Source: Tidjanibacter sp.
GTDB lineage: Bacteria; Bacteroidota; Bacteroidia; Bacteroidales; Rikenellaceae
Direction of reading: 5' to 3'
NCBI GenBank assembly: GCA_017466345.1
Contig: JAFTUI010000019.1
Coordinates: 1-40,372 of the forward strand
DNA: 40,372 bases
Shown here: positions 23,333 through 30,713 of the stretch, piece by piece
Position numbering within the stretch: position 1 is the stretch's first letter
How the letters are laid out: every line of letters begins with the position of its first letter
The notes under the pieces: generated by a model
Database searches by the model: none
Told to the model about the DNA's origin: nothing
What the model saw: the letters and a program-made list of their open reading frames with translations, nothing else
Translations under genes and position numbers: made by a program

Positions 23333-24334
23333 ATGAATGTGGCAATTGTTGGCGCAAGTGGCGCTGTGGGACAGGAATTTTTGAGGATACTTGCCGAGAG
23401 GGAGTTCCCTATCGATAACCTCTATCTCTTTGGTAGCGAGCGTAGTGCAGGCAGGGAGTATGAGTTTAAGGGTAAAAAATACAAGGTACAACTCTTGGCA
23501 CACAATGATGACTTCAAAGGTATAGATGTGGCTTTTGTGTCGGCGGGTGGCAGCACCTCGAAGGAGTTCGAGAAGACCATCACCAAGCACGGCACCATTA
23601 TGATTGATAATTCGAGCGCGTTCCGTATGGATGCCGATGTGCCCCTTGTGGTGCCCGAAGTAAACCCCGAGGATGCTCGCAACACACCTCGCAATGTCAT
23701 TGCCAATCCCAACTGCTCGACCATCCAGATGGTGGTGGCTCTGGCGGCTTTGGAGAAGGTGGCTCACATCCGCCGAGTGCACGTTGCGACCTATCAGGCA
23801 GCGAGTGGTGCGGGTGCTATGGGTATTGCCGAGTTGGAGAACCAATACCGCGAGATTGCCGAGGGCAAGCCTACAACCGTCAACAAATTCGCCTATCAGA
23901 TAGCAGGCAACGTCATTCCTCACATTGACGTCTTTGCCGAGGAGGATTACACCAAGGAGGAGCTGAAAATGTACTACGAGACACGGAAAATTATGCACTC
24001 CGACATCGCCGTTAGTGCAACCTGCGTGCGCGTGCCCGTAGCGAGGGCTCACTCGGAGGCTATCTGGGTAGAGTTCGAGAGGGAGGTATCGGTTGAGGAG
24101 GCTTTGAGGGCTTTCGAGCAGGCTGAGGGCATCGTTGTGGAGGATGTACCCGCCGAGAAGAGGTACCCTATGCCACTCTTTGTGGCAGAGACCACACCCG
24201 TATTTGTAGGTCGCCTGCGTAAGGACATTGCCAACCCTAATGGTTTGACTTTCTGGTGTGTAGCAGACCAAATCCGCAAGGGTGCAGCCCTCAATGCCGT
24301 GCAGATTGCCGAGAAGCTTTTTCTTGGTAAATAG
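23333..24334 (+). CDS. asd: Aspartate-semialdehyde dehydrogenase
   Basis: Asd reduces aspartyl-4-phosphate to aspartate semialdehyde with NADPH, the branch to diaminopimelate/lysine, threonine and methionine. The 333-residue protein starts [14 protein letters not shown], the NADP-binding glycine loop. The catalytic Cys is in NPNCSTIQ, the substrate Arg/His region is in [16 protein letters not shown], and the YQAASGAG motif is present. Length is normal. The ATG at 23333 begins the conserved fold. The frame upstream to 23210 is repeat-derived and should not be counted. A GC-rich terminator follows at 24363. Confidence 0.97.
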   Translation: MNVAIVGASGAVGQEFLRILAEREFPIDNLYLFGSERSAGREYEFKGKKYKVQLLAHNDDFKGIDVAFVSAGGSTSKEFEKTITKHGTIMIDNSSAFRMDADVPLVVPEVNPEDARNTPRNVIANPNCSTIQMVVALAALEKVAHIRRVHVATYQAASGAGAMGIAELENQYREIAEGKPTTVNKFAYQIAGNVIPHIDVFAEEDYTKEELKMYYETRKIMHSDIAVSATCVRVPVARAHSEAIWVEFEREVSVEEALRAFEQAEGIVVEDVPAEKRYPMPLFVAETTPVFVGRLRKDIANPNGLTFWCVADQIRKGAALNAVQIAEKLFLGK

Positions 24335-24362
24335 CGAACAGATAGTAACAACTAATAGCTTT

Positions 24363-24391
24363 GGCGAGCCGAAATTCGACTCGCCTTTTTT
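24363..24391 (+). terminator. asd intrinsic terminator
   Basis: GGCGAGCCGAA (24363-24373) pairs with TTCGACTCGCC (24375-24385) with one mismatch, followed by TTTTTT. It lies 28 bp after the asd stop. Confidence 0.9.
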
Positions 24392-24444
24392 ATCGACCGC
24401 CTACCACCTACCGTCAACCGACCTAAATCACCCCCTATGTTTCT

Positions 24445-24626
24445 CGGGTATCTTTTTTAATACCCGTGAAGATGGGGGGGGCTTTTTTGCGTGGAGGGGG
24501 TGGGTATTAAAAAAGATACCCAAGAATGAGGTGGGCGGACTCTTGGGGATGAGCGGGTATTAAAAGTAATACCCGTAAACAAAGGGGAAAGCACAAAAAA
24601 ATCGCGGGTATCGAAAAAGATACCCG
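24445..24626. repeat. Cluster of four GGGTAT/ATACCC 22-bp hairpins
   Basis: Four 22-bp hairpins lie at 24445-24466, 24501-24522, 24554-24575 and 24605-24626. Each has a 7-bp stem (CGGGTAT/ATACCCG or TGGGTAT/ATACCCA) around an 8-nt A- or T-rich loop. The first loop CTTTTTTA is the exact reverse complement of the second, TAAAAAAG, so these two copies face each other. Flanks are often G- or C-rich. Further copies are at 28065-28086 and 33983-34002. The gap 24335-24658 holds only these and the asd terminator. Confidence 0.85.
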
Positions 24627-24658
24627 CGAACGAAAAAAGTAGCCTTGTATGGCAGCTT

Positions 24659-25090
24659 CTATTTAATCTCTATTTTGCGCTGTTCGTGCTTCTGCTCTGC
24701 CTCGGGTTTCTTGGGCAGGTGGATGCAGAGGATACCCCTATCAACGTGTGCCTCGATTTTGGAGCGGTCGACATCCTCAGGCAGGAGCATTGTCTGCTGG
24801 AACTTCGAGTAGGAGAACTCGCGGCGCAGGTAGTGCGCCTCCTTATCCTCTTCTTTGTTTTCGCTGTGGTGTTCGAGGCATACCACAAGGTCGTTCTGGT
24901 CGTTCAGATGCACCGAAAAATCCTCGCGCGTCATACCGGGTGCTGCCACCTCCACTTTGTACTCTTTTTTGGTCTCCTTGACATTGATGGCAGGCGTCAC
25001 ACCCGCACCTTTCTCTAACCACTCGGCGGGCAAGAGGTCGCTAAAAAGCGATGGCATCCAGCCCTGATTGCGTCTTACGATTGCTGACAT
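24659..25090 (-). CDS. Small heat shock protein, Hsp20/alpha-crystallin family
   Basis: A 143-residue ATP-independent holdase chaperone. The alpha-crystallin domain runs from about residue 37 (INVKETKKEYKVEVAAPGMT) to about 130, with the FSYSKFQQTMLLPEDVD strand region and the family motif DRGILCIHLPKK. A short C-terminal tail (EAEQKHEQRKIEIK) follows; it contains IEI, an I-x-I motif used in oligomerisation. The N-terminus (VRRNQGWMPSLFSDLLP) matches Bacteroidota Hsp20s. The 319-bp gap upstream shows no CIRCE-like element or clear -7 box on this strand, so heat regulation cannot be read from the sequence. Confidence 0.95.
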   Translation of the reverse strand: MSAIVRRNQGWMPSLFSDLLPAEWLEKGAGVTPAINVKETKKEYKVEVAAPGMTREDFSVHLNDQNDLVVCLEHHSENKEEDKEAHYLRREFSYSKFQQTMLLPEDVDRSKIEAHVDRGILCIHLPKKPEAEQKHEQRKIEIK

Positions 25091-25409
25091 AAGCTTTCAG
25101 TTGGTTTTTTGTGTGTGAATAAATGTTTATTAGATTGATGAAACGGAGTGCCAAGCGGCACATCTCCAAAAGTTGCAAACACTGTGCCACAAGAAGAGTT
25201 GGAAAGATGGGACTTATCCCGCCACATTGGGCGTGAGGTTTGGGGGTTGAGAAGCGCTCCGACAGCCCTACGGGGTGTAGTGTGTTAAATTTTTGTTATG
25301 CACATTTTAAGTTTGTGTTAATTAAACAACAGTGGTGTTGGTCGCTCCAAAAAAGGGGCTACATTTGTAACGTCAGAAACTGCTAATTAATTAACAAAAA
25401 GTAGTATAA
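25091..25409. other. Intergenic region between hsp20 and the phosphate transporter
   Basis: This 319-bp divergent gap holds the transporter promoter at its right end (25338-25367). It also has a small GTGCC-AAGC-GGCAC hairpin at 25148-25161. I see no gene, no repeat-family copy and no recognisable riboswitch. Being free of the repeat families makes it unusual for this window and suggests regulatory sequence. Confidence 0.5.
25338..25367 (+). promoter_or_regulatory. Promoter of the PiT transporter gene
   Basis: TTG (25338-25340), a 19-bp spacer and TACATTTG (25360-25367) fit the Bacteroidota -33/-7 consensus well. The ATG follows 42 bp downstream. Confidence 0.7.
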
Positions 25410-27635
25410 ATGTCTGTAATTTACACTTTCGCCGTGGTAGTCTTGATGCTCTTGGCCATCGGCGGTCTTTATGTGGGTGTGTCGAACGATGCCGTAAACT
25501 TCCTCAACTCGGCTATCGGCTCTAAGGCGGCACCCAAAAAAGTAATCCTCACTGTTGCTTCTATCGGTATTGTCATCGGTGCGCTCACTTCGAGCGGTAT
25601 GATGGAAGTGGCTCGTAGTGGCGTTTACTATCCCGAGTTCTTCACGTTCCACGAGGTAATGATACTCTTCCTCGGCGTGATGTTCGCAAACGTGATTCTG
25701 CTCGATGTGTTCAACAGTTTGGGTTTGCCTACCTCTACGACCGTAGCCCTTGTGTTTGGTTTGCTCGGCTCGGCTATCGCTGTGAGCATCACCAAGGAGC
25801 CCATTATTGGTGCAGATGGCAACCCCGAAACACTCATCAACTCGGGCAAGGCTCTGGCGATGATTGCCGCAATTCTCCTCTCGGTGGTGTTGGCATTCAT
25901 TACGGGTACGGTGCTGATGTTCCTCAGCCGACTGCTCTTCACATTCCGCTATCACAAGCAACTCAAACGCTGGGGTGCTCTCTGGTGCGGTGTGGCTTTC
26001 ACAATCATTGTCTATTTTGCACTCATCAAAGGTCTGAAATCTTCGGGCTTGGCAGTGGATCTGGTGGCATACATCAACGAACACACAATGCTCTGCCTGC
26101 TGATTGTCTTTGCGGCAAGTTCGCTTCTGATGTTCTTGTTGCAGGCTTTGAAGGTCAATATCCTCAAAATCACCATCCTTGCAGGTACTTTCTCGCTGGC
26201 TTTGGCATTTGCAGGTAACGACCTTGTGAACTTCATCGGTGTACCTTTGGCAGGTCTTGACTCGTGGAAAATTGCACAGCAGACCGGCAATCCCGATATG
26301 CTGATGGGCGCACTCAACAATCCCGTGAAGGCAGATACCATCTTCCTCGTTGCAGCAGGTGCGATTATGATTTTCACCCTCTGGACCTCCAAGAAAACCC
26401 AGAATGTGAGCGATACCGAACTTAGCCTCTCCTCCACTCAGGATGATGGTGCAGAGAAATTCGGTTCTTCGGCTTTCTCGCGTGCTATTGTGCGTGTGGC
26501 TGTTAGTTGCAGCCGCTGGTTCGAGGACCACACCCCCAAGAAGATGCGTGCCGCTGTGGCTCGCCGCTTCGAGGCTCCCTCGGCAACCGAGTTGGGCGAT
26601 GATTATGGACAGTACGACCTTATTCGTGCAACCGTAAACCTTACCGCAGGCTCAATGCTTATCATCATAGGTACATCGTTGCAGTTGCCCCTCTCGACCA
26701 CCTACGTTACCTTTATGGTGGCTATGGGTTCTTCGCTGGCAGACAAAGCGTGGGGACGTGAGAGTGCTGTGTACCGCATCACGGGCGTGATTACTGTCGT
26801 TGCAGGTTGGTTCCTTACCGGTCTGGCAGCATTCGTACTCTCGATCGTTATAACTCTCTTACTCTACTGGGGTGGAATGGTAGCAATTGTGCTCATCTCT
26901 ATCTTGTGCGTCTATATGATGATTCCCAAGAAGAAAAAAGGCGCAAAAGAGGAGGCTGCCACTGTTCAGGTGGCTCTTGCAAACGATGAGAACGAGGTGC
27001 TCAGCAGCGCAGTAGTAGAGGTGTGCCAGACTATGCAGACCACTACCGACATCTACGCACAGACCATCGCCGCAGTGCTCCGCGAGGACCGCAAGGCTCT
27101 GCGCTCGCTCGTGCGTCAGGCCAACGACCTCTTCTATGCGGCTCGTGAGAGGAAATATGCAATGTTGCCTACCCTCCACAAGTTCCACGAAGAGAACTAC
27201 ATCGACACCGGACACTACTACGTTCAGGTTGTGGACTACATCAGCGAGATGTGTAAGGCTCTGGTGCACATCACTCGTCCTTGCTTCGAGCACATCGACA
27301 ACAACCACCGAGGTATGAGCGAGGAGCAGGTAGAGGACCTTACAACAATCAACAATTCCGTATCGGAACTCTACTCGCGCATCAACGAGATGTTGCAGGC
27401 AAACGACTTCGCAAACATCGACCTCGTGCTTGCAATGCGTGACGATTTGTTCGACCTGATTGCTCAGGCCATCAAGAACCAGCTCCGCCGCATCCAGAAC
27501 AACTCCACCTCTACCAAGGCGAGTATGCTCTATCTGACGATTCTCAATGAGACCAAGACTATGGTACTCCAAAGTCGCAACCTCTTGAAGTCGCAGAAGT
27601 ATTTTATGGATGCACAGCGCACCGAGTCCAAGTAA
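25410..27635 (+). CDS. PiT family inorganic phosphate transporter with fused PhoU-like domain
   Basis: The 741-residue inner-membrane protein imports phosphate with a cation. The membrane part (about 1-510) carries the two PiT signature repeats, GVSNDAVNFLNSAIGS at about 23-38 and AFAGNDLVNFIGVPLAG in the middle, and the STTVALVFGLLGSA and LSTTYVTFMVAMGSSLADKAWG segments. A cytoplasmic linker (about 320-400) separates the two membrane blocks. The C-terminal 200 residues are soluble and helical, resembling PhoU, and probably act as a fused regulator in place of the separate PhoU-like gene (DUF47) often paired with PiT elsewhere. No Pst/PhoR genes are nearby. A long hairpin element begins at the stop codon, and its arm reaches into the last codons. 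Confidence 0.93.
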   Translation: MSVIYTFAVVVLMLLAIGGLYVGVSNDAVNFLNSAIGSKAAPKKVILTVASIGIVIGALTSSGMMEVARSGVYYPEFFTFHEVMILFLGVMFANVILLDVFNSLGLPTSTTVALVFGLLGSAIAVSITKEPIIGADGNPETLINSGKALAMIAAILLSVVLAFITGTVLMFLSRLLFTFRYHKQLKRWGALWCGVAFTIIVYFALIKGLKSSGLAVDLVAYINEHTMLCLLIVFAASSLLMFLLQALKVNILKITILAGTFSLALAFAGNDLVNFIGVPLAGLDSWKIAQQTGNPDMLMGALNNPVKADTIFLVAAGAIMIFTLWTSKKTQNVSDTELSLSSTQDDGAEKFGSSAFSRAIVRVAVSCSRWFEDHTPKKMRAAVARRFEAPSATELGDDYGQYDLIRATVNLTAGSMLIIIGTSLQLPLSTTYVTFMVAMGSSLADKAWGRESAVYRITGVITVVAGWFLTGLAAFVLSIVITLLLYWGGMVAIVLISILCVYMMIPKKKKGAKEEAATVQVALANDENEVLSSAVVEVCQTMQTTTDIYAQTIAAVLREDRKALRSLVRQANDLFYAARERKYAMLPTLHKFHEENYIDTGHYYVQVVDYISEMCKALVHITRPCFEHIDNNHRGMSEEQVEDLTTINNSVSELYSRINEMLQANDFANIDLVLAMRDDLFDLIAQAIKNQLRRIQNNSTSTKASMLYLTILNETKTMVLQSRNLLKSQKYFMDAQRTESK

Positions 27636-27768
27636 ATCGAAAAATAACGGGTGCTTTTGGCACCAAAAATCAGAGAGCGGTTTCCTCATTTGCGCCAAGC
27701 AAACTGCGGAGCCGCTCCTTCTTTTGGCACAAAAATCCCTCCGTTATTTTTCGATTTCTTTTGGACTC
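27624..27768. repeat. Core-loop hairpin element, copy 4, overlapping the PiT gene end
   Basis: This copy is inverted relative to copies 1-3. A perfect 17-bp outer pair (27634-27650 with 27741-27757) continues outward as GAGTCCAA (27624-27631) and TTGGACTC (27761-27768), interrupted by a small bulge. The left outer arm covers the last codons and stop of the transporter gene. The inner arms GAGCGG and CCGCTC flank the 26-nt core at 27684-27709, which differs from copy 1 at one position. It could act as a terminator or an mRNA 3'-end stabiliser. Confidence 0.88.
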
Positions 27769-27782
27769 AAAAATCAATATAA

Positions 27783-27873
27783 CGAGCAACTACTGCGTTG
27801 CACTGCGATAAATCCCCTCCTCATTTACGTTTAGTAAACTGCGGAGGGGATTTTCTTGTGCGCCTACTACTCG
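27783..27873. repeat. Core-loop hairpin element, copy 5
   Basis: A 91-bp inverted repeat in the same orientation as copy 4 and 15 bp after it. A perfect 9-bp inner pair AAATCCCCT (27810-27818) and AGGGGATTT (27845-27853) surrounds the core at 27819-27844. The core stem is GTAAA/TTTAC in reverse complement, as in copy 2. The outer arms near CGAGCAACTACTGCGTTGCAC and GTGCGCCTACTACTCG are partly complementary. Confidence 0.82.
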
Positions 27874-27903
27874 CCTCACAAAACCCACTCGCTGGGAATT
27901 TTG

Positions 27904-28055
27904 GTCTAACGTCTAACGTCCAACGTCAATAGTCCTAAGTCTTATAGGGCATATAGGGCATATAGGGCTTATGGGAATTTAAGGAGTTTAAGGGCTTTAA
28001 TGACCTTAACGACCTTAATCTCCTTATCATCCCTAACCTCCCTAAATTCCCCGCC
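27904..28055. repeat. Inverted ACGTTAG module and 9-bp repeats
   Basis: GTCTAACGTCTAACGTCCAA with CGTCAATAGTCCTAAG (27904-27939) is the inverted module. Degenerate 9-mers (ATAGGGCAT, TTAAGGAGT, GACCTTAAC) follow to about 28045. Read on the minus strand, the order is 9-mers, module, hairpin, as at 13183-13470. The gap 27636-28180 (545 bp) holds only repeats, a GGGTAT hairpin and a terminator. Confidence 0.8.
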
Positions 28056-28064
28056 CTCTCTTCT

Positions 28065-28086
28065 CGGGTATCTTTTTTAATACCCG
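28065..28086. repeat. GGGTAT/ATACCC 22-bp hairpin
   Basis: Identical in all 22 bases to the copy at 24445-24466. Here the flanks CTCTTC (28058-28063) and GAAGAG (28088-28093) extend the pairing. Confidence 0.85.
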
Positions 28087-28132
28087 CGAAGAGTGGAGAA
28101 GCAATTACGGGAGCGAGGCAGGTGCTGTCAAC

Positions 28133-28163
28133 AAAAAATGCGCCCCGCAAGGGCGCATTTTTT
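28133..28163 (-). terminator. rluD intrinsic terminator
   Basis: A perfect 13-bp stem (AAAAAATGCGCCC with GGGCGCATTTTTT) and a 5-nt loop lie 18 bp downstream of the rluD stop on the minus strand. The A/T flanks could serve either direction. Confidence 0.88.
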
Positions 28164-28180
28164 CATACCGTTCTATTCCA

Positions 28181-29284
28181 CTACTCTTCGGGGCATTCGA
28201 CAGCGTTGCTATAAGTATCCCACTTGTCGAGTACTGCGCGGAAGTCCTCGGGCAGTTCCGAATCCAAGTAGAGTTCTTGTTTGGTCGTGGGGTGGATGAA
28301 GCCCAAGCAGCGTGCGTGCAGTGCGTGGCGGGGCATAAGTTGGAAGCAGTTCTCCACAAACTGTTTATACTTGCTGAAAGTGGTGCCCTTCAAAATCCTA
28401 TCGCCACCATACCTCTCATCATTGAAGAGCGGGTGACCGATATGTTGCATATGCACGCGGATTTGGTGGGTGCGTCCCGTTTCGAGCCTACACTCCACGA
28501 GTGTCACATAGCCGTAGCGGCGCAGCACCTTATAGTGTGTTACGGCGTGTTTGCCATAGCTGCCATCGGGGTAGGCGGCCATATTCATAGGGTCGGTTTT
28601 GCTCCTGCCAACGTGCGCCACCACCGTACCCTCGTCCTCCTCGAAGTTACCCCACACCAGAGCCAAGTAGCGGCGTGTGATGGTATGCTCGAAGAATTGA
28701 TGAGCCAAAAAGGCGTGTGCATACTCCGTCTTGGCAACAACCAAGAGTCCCGAGGTGTTCTTATCTATGCGGTGGACGAGTCCTGCGCGGATGTCGCCAC
28801 TACCCTCCTGGAAGAGTTCCGTAGCCCTCAGGTGGTATGCCAAAGCATTTACCAGCGTGCCGTCCCAATTGCCGTGACCGGGGTGTACGACCATACCCGC
28901 GCGTTTATTCACAACCAAGAGTTGGTCGTCCTCATAAACTATATCAATAGGTATATCTTGTGGCACAAGCGTAGTATCGCGCTTGGGGTAGGGCATAACA
29001 ATCGAGATGCGCTCCAAAGGTTTGACCTTATAGCTCGACTTGACGGGCTTGCCATCGACCAAAATGTTACCGCAGTCGGCAGCCGCCTGTATGCGGCTAC
29101 GCGAGCAAGCCTCCATATGTGTTGCCAAGTAGCGGTCGATACGCATCAGCGACTGCCCCTTATCGACCACAATGGCGAAGTGTTCGTAAAGACCATCGCC
29201 CTCCTCGCCCTCTTCGCCTCCTATGAGGTCTTCGCCTTCCAACTCAGGCTCCGCGAGGGGTTTATCAAATTCGCGCGACTTCAT
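28181..29284 (-). CDS. RluD-family pseudouridine synthase
   Basis: The 367-residue protein converts specific uridines in large-subunit rRNA to pseudouridine. An S4 RNA-binding domain (about 46-95, MRIDRYLATHMEACSRSRIQ) precedes the catalytic RluA/RluD domain. The catalytic Asp is D174 in GLVHRIDKNTSGLLVVAK, and the downstream motifs RRYLALVWG and ETGRTHQIRVHMQHIGHPLFND are intact. A 35-residue acidic N-terminal extension (many Glu/Gly) is unusual but follows the ATG right after the PASTA gene stop. A later start near residue 33 cannot be excluded. It is the last gene of the glycosyltransferase-sigma-PASTA-rluD unit. Confidence 0.95.
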   Translation of the reverse strand: MKSREFDKPLAEPELEGEDLIGGEEGEEGDGLYEHFAIVVDKGQSLMRIDRYLATHMEACSRSRIQAAADCGNILVDGKPVKSSYKVKPLERISIVMPYPKRDTTLVPQDIPIDIVYEDDQLLVVNKRAGMVVHPGHGNWDGTLVNALAYHLRATELFQEGSGDIRAGLVHRIDKNTSGLLVVAKTEYAHAFLAHQFFEHTITRRYLALVWGNFEEDEGTVVAHVGRSKTDPMNMAAYPDGSYGKHAVTHYKVLRRYGYVTLVECRLETGRTHQIRVHMQHIGHPLFNDERYGGDRILKGTTFSKYKQFVENCFQLMPRHALHARCLGFIHPTTKQELYLDSELPEDFRAVLDKWDTYSNAVECPEE

Positions 29285-29287
29285 AGA

Positions 29288-30088
29288 CTACAACTCCTCG
29301 TCAAGTTTCAGCACTACGGACACCGCACGCCCTTGTCGCACTTCGGTTTCGGCTGTGGGCACCTGCAATGTAACCCTTGCGGCATTCTGCCCCGCCATAT
29401 CGAGTGCGCCCTCGTAGGTTACCTCGCCCAAGTTCAAGCCCATATCCCAAAGGGTGTGTTTAACCTCGCGGAGAGTCATACCCGTAAGGTCGGGCACCAC
29501 CTCCAAGCGGGAGCGGTTGCCACCCACCACAAGCGTTACCTTCGAGCCCACAGGAGCCATAACCACCGAGTCGGCAGGTATCTCCGCGCCATAGAGCCTT
29601 TGCGCAATGACGTAGTTATTCGCCAAGTCCTCCACATACTCCAAGCGGTCTATTTCGAGCCCTGCGGTCATCAGATTGCTCTTAGCCTGACGCAACGAGT
29701 AGCCCGCAACGTAGGGCACAGCCACCGACCTCTGGCGTGAGGCGTTGATGGTCACATAGACCTTCCTGCCGCTCTTAACCTTGTCCTTACCTGCCGAGGG
29801 GCGCTGTTCGAGCACCACGCCACCAGGATAGACAGGAACATAGAGCGAGTCATTGACGATTATTTCGAGCCTGCCCTTGCGAGCCATTCTCTCGGCATCA
29901 ACAAGCGTAGAGCCCACAAAGTTGGGCACATCCTTGTTCTGACCGTGGCGAGTGATGATACCCAACAGGATATTGACCACAAAGAGGACTATAACAAGCA
30001 GACTCACTGCCAATACAACATTACGCAGCAGACTCTTTGCTACACTCTCTTCGCTTTTTTTGGTCGTTTTCTTGGTTGCTTTCTTCAT
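29288..30088 (-). CDS. PASTA-domain membrane protein
   Basis: The 266-residue protein has a Lys-rich cytoplasmic start (KKATKKTTKKSEE), one transmembrane helix at about 24-46, and three extracytoplasmic PASTA domains (about 51-115, 117-187, 194-265). PASTA domains bind peptidoglycan or beta-lactam-like ligands. Typical starts are DVPNFVGSTLVDAERM, AVPYVAGYSLRQAKS and VVPDLTGMTLREVKH. Unlike in Gram-positive bacteria there is no kinase domain. In Bacteroidales a PASTA gene next to rluD is common. It lies 3 bp before rluD and 52 bp after the ECF sigma gene, with a TTCTCAA heptamer repeat in that gap. Confidence 0.93.
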   Translation of the reverse strand: MKKATKKTTKKSEESVAKSLLRNVVLAVSLLVIVLFVVNILLGIITRHGQNKDVPNFVGSTLVDAERMARKGRLEIIVNDSLYVPVYPGGVVLEQRPSAGKDKVKSGRKVYVTINASRQRSVAVPYVAGYSLRQAKSNLMTAGLEIDRLEYVEDLANNYVIAQRLYGAEIPADSVVMAPVGSKVTLVVGGNRSRLEVVPDLTGMTLREVKHTLWDMGLNLGEVTYEGALDMAGQNAARVTLQVPTAETEVRQGRAVSVVLKLDEEL

Positions 30089-30107
30089 TGTATTTGGTCT
30101 TCTGTGT

Positions 30108-30150
30108 TATTCTCAATTCTCAATTTTCAATTCTCAATTCTCAATTCTCG
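30108..30150. repeat. TTCTCAA heptamer tandem repeat
   Basis: Five to six heptamers between the PASTA gene and the sigma factor gene. The right end runs into the last codons of the sigma gene, whose C-terminal TENEN is encoded in repeat-like sequence. Confidence 0.8.
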
Positions 30151-30713
30151 TTCTCGGTGATGAGTTTGCACAATCGTTCCCTTGCACGGAAGATCTGCGT
30201 CTTGACGGTTCCTATTGGCAGCCCCACCTGTGCGGCAATCTCCTCGTAGGATAGCTCTCTTATGAACCTCATCTCTGCCATTTGGCGGTACTTTTCGGGG
30301 AGCGAAGCCATACAGCGTTCTATCTGCACACCGTGTTGCTCGCTGATGATGCGCCTATCGGGCTCCTCATCGGCAGTGGGTGCCAGCGAGGGGGTGTGGC
30401 TCAGCGCCTCAATGGAGAGGTTGTCCCTGCGGCGGCGCACATAGTCTATGAAAGTGTTGCGGGCGATGGTGTATATCCACTGCCCAAAGGTATATTTGGG
30501 GTCGTACTTCTCCAAGTTGAGATAGACCTTCACAAAGGTATCCTGCACCAAGTCATCGGCATCCTCCTTGTTGCCCGATGTGCGCCCCATACAGAGAGCA
30601 TAGATCTCCTCGCGGTAGCGTTTGAAGAGTGTTTCAAAAGCCACCGAGTCGCCATCCAGAGCCAGCACAACAAGCTGTGCATCCGAGAGAATTATGTACT
30701 TCCCTATCTCCAT
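30141..30713 (-). CDS. ECF-type RNA polymerase sigma factor
   Basis: This 190-residue sigma-70 family factor has only regions 2 and 4, as ECF sigmas do. Region 2 (about 22-95) includes EDADDLVQDTFVKVYLNLEKY and FGQWIYTIARNTFIDYVRRRR. Region 4 (about 130-182) includes MRFIRELSYEEIAAQVGLP and TVKTQIFRARERL, the -35-recognition helix-turn-helix. The linker is longer than usual (about 35 residues). No anti-sigma gene is adjacent. The neighbours are a glycosyltransferase (10-bp overlap upstream) and a PASTA protein downstream, suggesting envelope-related control, but that is inference. Confidence 0.95.
   Translation of the reverse strand: MEIGKYIILSDAQLVVLALDGDSVAFETLFKRYREEIYALCMGRTSGNKEDADDLVQDTFVKVYLNLEKYDPKYTFGQWIYTIARNTFIDYVRRRRDNLSIEALSHTPSLAPTADEEPDRRIISEQHGVQIERCMASLPEKYRQMAEMRFIRELSYEEIAAQVGLPIGTVKTQIFRARERLCKLITENEN

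Noticed and set aside
28277-29740. 487-residue frame antisense to rluD and the PASTA gene
   Set aside because: It spans two strongly supported genes on the other strand and shows no family motif.
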